From Nocardia suismassiliense (GTDB lineage: Bacteria; Actinomycetota; Actinomycetes; Mycobacteriales; Mycobacteriaceae), in NCBI RefSeq assembly GCF_900269665.1, contig NZ_LT985361.1:1953459-2017458 (forward strand): DNA of 64,000 nucleotides, read 5' to 3'. Positions 57,624 through 64,000 of the stretch are shown piece by piece (within the stretch, counting starts at the first letter, position 1; each line of letters begins with the position of its first letter). Under the pieces are notes generated by a model that was not told the DNA's origin, made no database searches, and saw nothing but the letters and a program-made list of their open reading frames with translations. The translations under genes and the position numbers were made by a program.

Positions 57624-59206
57624 CAAGCGGAGCAATTCGGAGGCGGCCGAGTGTATTCCGCGCGGGCGGGCGGCGCCGGAACCTGGTGGTGCTGCGGGCC
57701 GGGGACACCTCGCTGCACGAACAATGGCTCGCCGGGCCGGAGCCGCGCACCTGGGATCTGGTCGTGAGCTATTTCGGCGACGACCCGCACCGCTATCGCG
57801 ACGGCGACGTGCGCAGGCTGGACCGCAAGGGTCCCAAATGGCCGGCGCTGCATCACGTGCTCACCGTCGATCTGGCCGACACGATCGAGGACTACGACTA
57901 CATCTGGCTCCCGGACGACGATCTGGCCACCGACACCGCGTCCATCAATGAACTGTTCGAATACGCGGCGCGCTATCGGCTCGCGCTGTCCCAGCCCGCA
58001 CTCACCGAGGACAGCTACTACTCGCACGAGATCACCCTGGTCGATCGCCGGTTCGAGCTCCGGTATACGAATTTCGTCGAGATCATGGCGCCGTGTTTCC
58101 GCCGGGATTTCCTGCTCCGCTGCCTGCCGACGTTCAACGCTACCCAGACCGGGTGGGGCCTGGATTTCCATTGGCCCAGATTCGTGCCGGACACCTCGTC
58201 GATCGCCATTGTCGACGCGGTGACCGTCCGGCATACCCGACCGGTCGGCGGCCCGAATTACGCGGCGGCCCGTGCGGCAGGGGTGAACACGTGGGCGGAG
58301 TACTACGACTACCTGATACAGCACGAGATCGATCTGACAACGACGGTGTATCGGGGAGTCGGCGCGGGGTACCGGCAACGGGCCGAGCCGACGGCGATCT
58401 GCGTCTCCGTCGACGGGCCGCAACCCGGGCTCACGGACTGGCTCGACCACCATGCGGTCCATGCTGATCTGATCATTGTCTACTCCGATGATCCGGTCGT
58501 ACGCAAACTCGCACGCGACACTGAGCACCCGGTACTGGTGTGCGACACCACGATTCCCGTGGCCGATCCGGTCGAGCGTGAGCTGGCCAATATTTCTGCT
58601 GCCGTCGCGACCGCACGTGCCGCCGGTATGGCCTGGCTGCTTCCCCTCGGCCCGCGCGAACTGTTCTATGACGACGGCAGGCGCCGCTGGCAGATCCCAG
58701 GGGCCGGACAGGTCACCTTTATCGCCCACGAGGCAGTTCCGAAACCGGACCCGGTCGCCGACCCGTTCCGCGAGTGCACCTTGTTCCGCGTCAGCGGGCG
58801 CTCCGCATTCCTCGACGCGCCCGCGAATCGCAGCGCCGTCCGGCTCGATTCGGATATCGAGCCGGTCGATGCACACAGCTTCACCGGATTCACCGGCGCG
58901 AGCGGAACAGTCACCGCGCCGATGATTTTGCACTACCCATACCCGAGTTTCGAGAGCTGGCTTGTTCGGGCCACCGAGGCGGCGAGCAGCGGCGGCGCGA
59001 TGGCACGCCATTTCGCGCACTACTCCCGTGACCTGCTGCAGGTGGCCGTAGCGCACGGGAGTCTCGACGGTGCCGGTGCCTGTTTCAGAGCCGAAATCCC
59101 TTGTGACGGAATGGTCAGGCGCATGGTGGAAGAAGGCGCACTGATGCGCCTGGACGCGGTGCTTCAGCGGCCCTCGGCCGTTCGCTCGACGCGACTGAGC
59201 GCGTAG
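57620..59206 (+). CDS. two-domain protein: DUF707 plus glycosyltransferase-like region
   Basis: A 528-residue protein starting at a GTG that overlaps the GT4 stop. Residues 20-245 are DUF707: LVVLRAGDTSLHEQWLAG, WDLVVSYFGDDPHRY, KWPALHHVL, YDYIWLPDDDLATDTASINE with a DDD metal-type motif, and TNFVEIMAPCFRRDF, GWGLDFHWPRF. DUF707 proteins are related to glycosyltransferases. Residues 260-500 resemble GT92-type domains (AICVSVDGPQPGLTDWLDHH, HADLIIVYSDDP, FIAHEAVPKPD, MILHYPYPSFESW). The two halves probably modify a glycan or glycoprotein. It is coupled to the GT4 gene. Confidence 0.75.
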   Translation: MTSGAIRRRPSVFRAGGRRRNLVVLRAGDTSLHEQWLAGPEPRTWDLVVSYFGDDPHRYRDGDVRRLDRKGPKWPALHHVLTVDLADTIEDYDYIWLPDDDLATDTASINELFEYAARYRLALSQPALTEDSYYSHEITLVDRRFELRYTNFVEIMAPCFRRDFLLRCLPTFNATQTGWGLDFHWPRFVPDTSSIAIVDAVTVRHTRPVGGPNYAAARAAGVNTWAEYYDYLIQHEIDLTTTVYRGVGAGYRQRAEPTAICVSVDGPQPGLTDWLDHHAVHADLIIVYSDDPVVRKLARDTEHPVLVCDTTIPVADPVERELANISAAVATARAAGMAWLLPLGPRELFYDDGRRRWQIPGAGQVTFIAHEAVPKPDPVADPFRECTLFRVSGRSAFLDAPANRSAVRLDSDIEPVDAHSFTGFTGASGTVTAPMILHYPYPSFESWLVRATEAASSGGAMARHFAHYSRDLLQVAVAHGSLDGAGACFRAEIPCDGMVRRMVEEGALMRLDAVLQRPSAVRSTRLSA

Positions 59207-59372
59207 GAAGCCGTCGTCTCGTGCTGGGGCGCGGGTCCCGCGACGAACCATCGCGCGGCGTTGGTTAACGGATGGTGTACGGACCGGGCTGCGGTCGCCT
59301 TACAGCGTGACCGCCTGATTGTTCGGTGCTAGAAACTCAGGGCGGACGCAGTGAATTGACGGTAGGAGTGGG

Positions 59373-61271
59373 ATGACGTCGGGTGGGCCTGGTTTCGATC
59401 AGACCGAGTGGTCTGGGTTGTTGAAGGGTGCGCAGGACGGCAAGTTGAAGTTGTTGAAGGTCGATAGTGGGGGGTTGGGGAAGTTGGTGTCGGCGGCTGA
59501 AGGCTTCGCAGCCGACATCAAGGGGTTTATTGATTTGGTGTTGGGGGAGCATTTTGGGAAGTTTGTGTGGACGTTCGATAATAAGACGGATCCGTCGATT
59601 AGTACTGCTGCTGCGCAGCGTGTGACGACGTTGGATAGTATGAAGATGTTGTTCGATAGGTTCGAGGAGAAGCGGACTGTCGAGCTGGTCGATATTTTGA
59701 AGAATCATCAGGCGATTGTCACGGTGATGGCGAATACTTTTGTTGCGGCGCATAAGTCGTATAGCAGTACCGATGATGATAATGCGCATACTTTTGGTGC
59801 CCCGGAGAAGGGGACGGATCATTGGCCGGAGTTGTCGAAGTTTCATGCTACTGCGCCTAACACTTGGCAGTCGGGTCCGGGGTTGCCGACGACTGCTGGT
59901 TCGGGTGTGAGTTTCGATTCGCGTGCGAAGGGGCGGATCGAGGGGGCGATCGAGAGTGGCGACTTCTTCGGTCTGCTCGATTTCGCCAATATCGCGAAGG
60001 TGATCGAGAAGAATGGTGGTAATACGTTCTGGCTCGCGGGTGAGTGGAAGGCGCTGGGGGTGTTGTGGCGGCGGTCGGTGCAGAAGTTCGTCGACGAGGT
60101 CGATTTTGTTTTCAAGAATGAGTATTGGGAGGGTCGTGGCGCGGAGCGTGCGGTGGCTTTCCTGGAGAAGTATCTGCAGGCGACGGATACGTTGCAGCGG
60201 GGTATGGAGTCGATGTCGAATGTTGTCGGTAATACGGCCGATTTCAACGTTTTCATCAAGAATCGTTCATATGAGTATGAGGATTTCGACGCGTATGACG
60301 CGGGTGGTCAGGTTACCAATATCGATGGTTCTACTGATGTGAATGGTGCGTTGACCGCGATGCGGACGTTCTGGGACAAGGGTGATGCGCAGAGTAGTCA
60401 GAAGGGTTATCGCGGGGGTGTTACGCAGCTTGCGGGGTTGATTCCGGTGTTCGCTGATCCGAACAAGCTGATGGGTGCTACCGGTGATCTGCCGGGCAGT
60501 TACAACTATAAGGAGCCGACCGGTAGTCCTGGTGGTGGTACCGGTGGCGGTGGGGGTAAGGGCGGCGGCGGAACCGGCGGCGGCAACGGCGACGGCAAGG
60601 GCGGCGGAACCGGCGGCGGCAAGAGCGGCGGCGGTGAGGGTGCCGGTTCCGGTGGCGGCAAGTCCGGTGGCAGCACCGGCGGTGGCGGCGAAGGCAAAGG
60701 CTCCGGTGGCGGAACGGGTTCCGGCGGCGGCAAATCCGGTGGCGGCACCGGTGGCGGTGGCTCGAACCCTTCGGGCAATCCCGGTCAGGGCGTCGGCCCG
60801 ACTGGGCCGATGGGCCCGATCGGGATAGGTGGCGGCGGCGCATCCGGTGCCGACATGATGAGTCTGTTCTCCGAAGCGCTGCAACTGATTGCGTCCGCGA
60901 TACCAACACTGGTGCAGCTCGGCAATCAGCTCGCCGCCCAGCTCGGCCCGGCCTTGCAGCAGCTGGCGAAGGCCGTGGAGAACGGCACCATGACGGTGAA
61001 GCAGGCGCTGGACGAGGCGTCGGAGCGGATCGGACGGCAGGTGCACGAGCTCGAGGAGCAGCTGTTTCCCTCGGGTGCGACCGGGCCGCTCAGCGTGTCC
61101 TTCGCGCTGCCCCCTGGTGGCGCACCGCAGTTGCGGCTCGATCTTCCCGGCCGAGCCGGCGGGCACCAGCCGGAAGTGTTCGAGGACTTCACGGCTACCA
61201 GGTCGACCACCGAGGTGGCCGGCGAAACGGCGACCGGGACACCCGGCATTACGGTGGAGGGAAACCGATAG
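59373..61271 (+). CDS. WXG/PPE-like ESX-associated protein 2 with Gly-rich tail
   Basis: A 632-residue paralogue of the protein at 54591. The first 380 residues align closely (TEWSGLLKGAQDGKLKLLKV; NHQAIVTVMANTFVAAHKSY; NEYWEGRGAERAVAFLEKYL; the same GSYNYK motif). The Gly-rich tail (about residues 386-470) is longer and richer in GGGKSGGG units. The remainder differs: an extra helical segment (FSEALQLIASAIPTLVQLGN; QLAKAVENGTMTVKQALDEA) and VHELEEQLFPSG replace the poly-Gln end. Its stop shares one base with the start of EspG (TAGTG), so EspG is its likely partner. Codon use in the first half is notably richer in third-position T and G than in neighbouring genes. Confidence 0.8.
   Translation: MTSGGPGFDQTEWSGLLKGAQDGKLKLLKVDSGGLGKLVSAAEGFAADIKGFIDLVLGEHFGKFVWTFDNKTDPSISTAAAQRVTTLDSMKMLFDRFEEKRTVELVDILKNHQAIVTVMANTFVAAHKSYSSTDDDNAHTFGAPEKGTDHWPELSKFHATAPNTWQSGPGLPTTAGSGVSFDSRAKGRIEGAIESGDFFGLLDFANIAKVIEKNGGNTFWLAGEWKALGVLWRRSVQKFVDEVDFVFKNEYWEGRGAERAVAFLEKYLQATDTLQRGMESMSNVVGNTADFNVFIKNRSYEYEDFDAYDAGGQVTNIDGSTDVNGALTAMRTFWDKGDAQSSQKGYRGGVTQLAGLIPVFADPNKLMGATGDLPGSYNYKEPTGSPGGGTGGGGGKGGGGTGGGNGDGKGGGTGGGKSGGGEGAGSGGGKSGGSTGGGGEGKGSGGGTGSGGGKSGGGTGGGGSNPSGNPGQGVGPTGPMGPIGIGGGGASGADMMSLFSEALQLIASAIPTLVQLGNQLAAQLGPALQQLAKAVENGTMTVKQALDEASERIGRQVHELEEQLFPSGATGPLSVSFALPPGGAPQLRLDLPGRAGGHQPEVFEDFTATRSTTEVAGETATGTPGITVEGNR
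60529..60775 (+). repeat. Gly-rich coding repeats in ESX-associated protein 2
   Basis: GGGTGGGG, GGGKGGGG and GGGKSGGG units form the tail, on GC-rich repeated DNA. This could vary in copy number among strains. Confidence 0.7.
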
Positions 61272-62095
61272 TGGAACGCACCTGGCGCCTCAGCGGCCTC
61301 GAATATCGGGTGCTGCGCGAACGACTCGTCGACCGCGATCGCAACTGGCCGTTCATCTACACCTCACCCATTCGCGGCTACTACGACTACCAGTTCGCCA
61401 AGGCGCGGGTCTGGGGTGAGTTGCAGGCGGCGTGGGACCCGGCACTGGCCGACGTGCTGGTCAAATCGCTGCGGGCCGATATCCGGCTGGCTGTCCATGC
61501 CGACGATTACAGCGCCGCCCGGGTGCTGGATGGTCGAATCGTGATGGCGGGCCGGAAGTTCGGTGATCGCGCGGTACTCATCCAGGGTTTCAGCCCGACC
61601 ATGCTGGAAAGTCAGGACGAGCTGGAGATCACCGAGTGCGATGCGGCGTCGCTGACCCGTCTGCTGGTCGACAGACTGCCGCCGATGACGGCGGGCAATC
61701 AGCCGAGGGTGGAACTGCTCGATTCCGGCGGGACAACGGATCTCGATCACTGGCACGGCCGCAGCACGCTCTACGACGAGGGCGACCGCGACGTGGACGC
61801 CCGGTGCAGGCAGTGGCAGGCGGCGCCGAAGGCGACCGTCGGCCGGGTCGTGATCACCCAGGGGCACTCGAACTTCGGCCCGGCCGGCCAGGTGACGAAA
61901 TGGCTTGTCTGGGAAGACCATCCGGGCGACGGCTGCTACGCCATCGGCATGGAGACACCTACCGCCGCCGTCGCGGTCGACAGCGACGGATTCCGCGCCC
62001 TCATCGATCGGCACTGTGCCGAACTCATGCTGGTCCGCGAAGACGAGTCGCGCCGCGGGGTGGCCAGGGCCAGCGTCTACGACCACGACCGATGA
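61271..62095 (+). CDS. EspG-family ESX secretion chaperone
   Basis: A 274-residue protein starting at GTG 61271. It fits the EspG family in length (about 250-290) and signature: WRLSGLEYRVLRERLVDRD, WPFIYTSPIRGYYDYQFAKA, RLAVHADDYSAARVLDGRIV, GDRAVLIQGFSPTML, then GRVVITQGHSNFGP and VTKWLVWEDHPGDGCYAI. EspG proteins bind PE/PPE heterodimers in the cytosol and guide them to the ESX machinery. Here no PE gene is present, but the adjoining WXG/PPE-like proteins are the likely clients. It overlaps the end of the gene at 59373 by one base. Confidence 0.88.
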   Translation: MERTWRLSGLEYRVLRERLVDRDRNWPFIYTSPIRGYYDYQFAKARVWGELQAAWDPALADVLVKSLRADIRLAVHADDYSAARVLDGRIVMAGRKFGDRAVLIQGFSPTMLESQDELEITECDAASLTRLLVDRLPPMTAGNQPRVELLDSGGTTDLDHWHGRSTLYDEGDRDVDARCRQWQAAPKATVGRVVITQGHSNFGPAGQVTKWLVWEDHPGDGCYAIGMETPTAAVAVDSDGFRALIDRHCAELMLVREDESRRGVARASVYDHDR

Positions 62096-62138
62096 GCGGC
62101 GAGCAAGTCATGTGCCGCACCCAGGAGACGGAGACCCG

Positions 62139-62888
62139 GTGCACGGTCCGAACGATCGGCTGAGAATGGAAGTCGCCCAGGTGGTCGACGACGTGCACCG
62201 GCTCATCAGCGGGTTCGCCGAGGCCAAACGCCTGCACCAGGCGGTGACGGCGTCGGCGTCGGCCGAGCGGGAGCGAATTGTCGTGGTGGCGGACGTGTCC
62301 GGTGCCGTGATGGAGGTCGACTTCGACGACGACATCGAGGATCTCGGCTATCACCAGATCGCCCGTGGTGTCGTGCGGGCGGCGCAACAGGCGGCCGCGG
62401 CGGTGCAGCGCAAAGCCGACGAGATTCTTTCGGCGCAGCGGGCGGCGTTGCTGGGCTTGCCGAAGCTGTCGGATCTGGTCGACGGGATGCCGGACGAACA
62501 GCAGCTGCCGCCACCGCCACCGGCCTTGCTGACCCCACCTGCCGAGCGCGAGCCCCTCGCCGTCGTCAGCGAGCATGCCGACCTTGTCGAACTTCAGGAA
62601 CAGCGGGCTCGGTTGTTCGCCACCGCGTCCGCCGAGGGCCGCCGGGTGACCGTCGCGGTGAACGCCGACGGCGTGCTGATCGATCTGCAATTCTCCGGCG
62701 CCATCGCCGATCTCGGCTACGACGAGATCGCCGAGGCCATCGTCGCGGCGTCGCGTGCGGCGGTGGCGGCGGTGGCACGCAAGGTCGCCGACCTCTACGC
62801 GCCGACCGTCGAGAACGACCGGCCGCGCTACCCCGGACCGGACGTCGTGCTGGCGGGCATCGAACGTCTTCGCGACCAACTGCGGTGA
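62139..62888 (+). CDS. tandem YbaB/EbfC-type protein
   Basis: A 249-residue protein from GTG 62139 with GGAGACGGAG upstream. Two YbaB-like domains are visible. The first (residues about 10-95) has ISGFAEAKRLHQAVTASASA, RIVVVADVSGAVMEVDFDDD and LGYHQIARGVVRAAQQAAAA. The second (residues 150-230) repeats the pattern with RVTVAVNADGVLIDLQFSGA, LGYDEIAEAIVAASRAAVAA. A Pro-rich linker with PPPPPALLTPP separates them. Single YbaB proteins bind DNA; in actinobacteria YbaB-like genes are common beside ESX/WXG genes with unknown role. It is 43 bases after EspG and 12 bases before the next ESX-associated gene. Confidence 0.82.
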   Translation: MHGPNDRLRMEVAQVVDDVHRLISGFAEAKRLHQAVTASASAERERIVVVADVSGAVMEVDFDDDIEDLGYHQIARGVVRAAQQAAAAVQRKADEILSAQRAALLGLPKLSDLVDGMPDEQQLPPPPPALLTPPAEREPLAVVSEHADLVELQEQRARLFATASAEGRRVTVAVNADGVLIDLQFSGAIADLGYDEIAEAIVAASRAAVAAVARKVADLYAPTVENDRPRYPGPDVVLAGIERLRDQLR

Positions 62889-62900
62889 TCGGAGAAAAAC

Positions 62901-64000
62901 ATGGCACCTGAACCGAATCCGTCCGAAGGCACGCTCTGGGCGGGCCTGCTGACCTCGGCGAAGAACGGGAACCTGAAACTCGAACCCGGCACGGCCGAAC
63001 AATGTGCCCAGCACGTCGAGAACATGCTCGAAGTCGTGGTGGGCGTGCAGAACTGGATCAATCAGAACACCGCTGCGGCGAGTCCGCACATCGCTGCGTC
63101 GGTGTCGGGCCAGCTGATGTGGACGGTGTTCAGCATGAAGTTCGGCACCGAGTTGCGTGAGCGCATCGACCGGCACCGCCAGATATTGGTCGACATGGGC
63201 AATACTTTCGTCACCGCGGGTAAGCGTTATGCGCGTACCGAGGGTGAGTCGGCGGCGAGCTTCGACGACATCTCCTTCAACCCGAAGGGCACTGCGCCCA
63301 GCGGGGCCCCACCGACCGGCACCATCCCCAACAGCCCACGCAAACCCGACCCCGTGACGAAATACGACTCGTTCGGGTTCGGCCCCGAAATGGGCGGCCA
63401 GCTGGGCTGGGAAATGCTGTACATCATCTGCAATTCGATGACCCCGCAGGCAGTGGCCAATGCCGGAGAGGTGTGGCATTGGCTGTCCACCACCCTCGAA
63501 ACCGGCTTCACCACCCTGCGCACCACGATCTCGTCCACCGCGGACCGGTGGCAGGGAGTCGGCTCGCAGTCGGCGATCACGGCAACCACGGGCTACACCG
63601 AGGCCTCCAAGCAGCTCACCGGTGACATGAACCTCCTGGGCGATACCTTGGTCTACACCTCGGGCTGGCTCCAGCAGACCAAGCAGACCGCGATGCCGCC
63701 GACACCGTCGCCGCCGGTGGCCACCTCCATCTCGCAGAATATGGCGAACGAACTCAACCTGATTCGGTATCAGGAGAACTTTCAGCTCTACTACTCCGAC
63801 AGCTACCCGCAGACGCTGAGCCGCGTCGTGACCTTGCCGTCGCCCGATCCGGTGACGACCCCGGCGCTGTTCGTCGGCGACGAGACGCCCGGGGTGCCGA
63901 TGACCGAGCCGACGACCCCGGAGGGCGAGGCGAAACCCGAAGGCGCGGGCGGTGATTCCGGTGACAAGCCGCCGGTCGACGGCGAAGGGGGCGAAGGCAG
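62901..64000 (+). CDS. WXG/PPE-like ESX-associated protein 3 (cut by window edge)
   Basis: ATG 62901 follows GGAG by 9 bases; the frame is open to the window end (366 codons visible). Its N-terminus is related to those at 54591 and 59373: GTLWAGLLTSAKNGNLKLEP, MLEVVVGVQNWINQN, MWTVFSMKFGTELRERIDRH and DMGNTFVTAGKRYARTEGES. A second hairpin contains the WxG motif in DRWQGVGSQSAITATTGYTE. After about residue 275 the sequence is Pro- and acid-rich (TTPEGEAKPEGAGGDSGDKP), the start of a low-complexity tail. It belongs to the same ESX accessory operon as EspG and the YbaB protein. The C-terminus is unknown. Confidence 0.8.
   Translation, partial: MAPEPNPSEGTLWAGLLTSAKNGNLKLEPGTAEQCAQHVENMLEVVVGVQNWINQNTAAASPHIAASVSGQLMWTVFSMKFGTELRERIDRHRQILVDMGNTFVTAGKRYARTEGESAASFDDISFNPKGTAPSGAPPTGTIPNSPRKPDPVTKYDSFGFGPEMGGQLGWEMLYIICNSMTPQAVANAGEVWHWLSTTLETGFTTLRTTISSTADRWQGVGSQSAITATTGYTEASKQLTGDMNLLGDTLVYTSGWLQQTKQTAMPPTPSPPVATSISQNMANELNLIRYQENFQLYYSDSYPQTLSRVVTLPSPDPVTTPALFVGDETPGVPMTEPTTPEGEAKPEGAGGDSGDKPPVDGEGGEG

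Noticed and set aside
60529..60775. Repetitive DNA resembling a minisatellite or CRISPR-like array
   Set aside because: It is in frame and encodes the Gly-rich tail; units have no spacers of constant length.
54591..64000. A complete type VII secretion system
   Set aside because: No EccA-E, mycosin or EsxA/B-type genes are present within the window; only accessory genes are seen.

Overview
The window is high-GC actinobacterial DNA. Several genes point to a mycolic-acid-bearing member of the Mycobacteriales, most probably Nocardia: an Ag85-like mycolyltransferase, a cutinase, an MmpS/MmpL pair, an F420/DDN-type oxidoreductase, DUF4254 proteins and type VII (ESX) accessory genes. The genus is an inference from this gene content; no rRNA, tRNA, CRISPR array, phage or insertion sequence was found.

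Left part (1-12.1 kb): a partial PucR-type regulator, DUF4254-type proteins, and a run of exported proteins (GH43-like propeller, Lys/Gly repeat protein, cutinase, GH1 glucosidase, L,D-transpeptidase). Among them are three very small genes, two of which encode 27- and 29-residue hydrophobic peptides. A TerD-AIM24 fusion with a Pro/Gln/Asn repeat linker closes the section.

12.2-19.2 kb is catabolic: an overlapping copper amine oxidase/APC permease pair, then an N-acyl-D-amino-acid deacylase overlapping its TetR regulator, then an enoyl-CoA hydratase behind a palindromic operator. 19.2-31.9 kb carries a STAS/anti-sigma pair, a TetR regulator, a GY[DN]R-repeat secreted protein, a carboxylesterase lipoprotein, a lysozyme-like protein, a G1 glutamic peptidase, a free-standing sigma-70 region 1.1 protein, an RTX-like protein, Nudix, TerD, an S1 protease and an M3 peptidase.

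32-44 kb holds an orphan conservon-type (CvnA-like) sensor kinase followed by MmpS and MmpL, a phosphoesterase, a spermidine-synthase-like protein, a DUF4279/DUF1871-like pair, a catalytically dead M48-like membrane protein, a FAD monooxygenase divergent from a WYL regulator, and the mycolyltransferase. After a 900-bp gene-free, partly AT-rich region comes a 6.8-kb dimodular NRPS (partial A, then A-T-C-A-T-reductase). This is the layout of aureusimine synthetase AusA, so it probably makes a small pyrazinone-type dipeptide; the first A domain reads as threonine.

Downstream lie a missed 58-residue gene, a frameshifted Vms1/baeRF-type gene, DUF3140 and a DDN-type gene. The right end (54.6-64 kb) is an ESX accessory cluster: three related WXG/PPE-like proteins with Gly-rich tails, two glycosyltransferase-type genes inserted between the first two, an EspG chaperone and a double YbaB protein. 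The ESX core machinery is not in the window.
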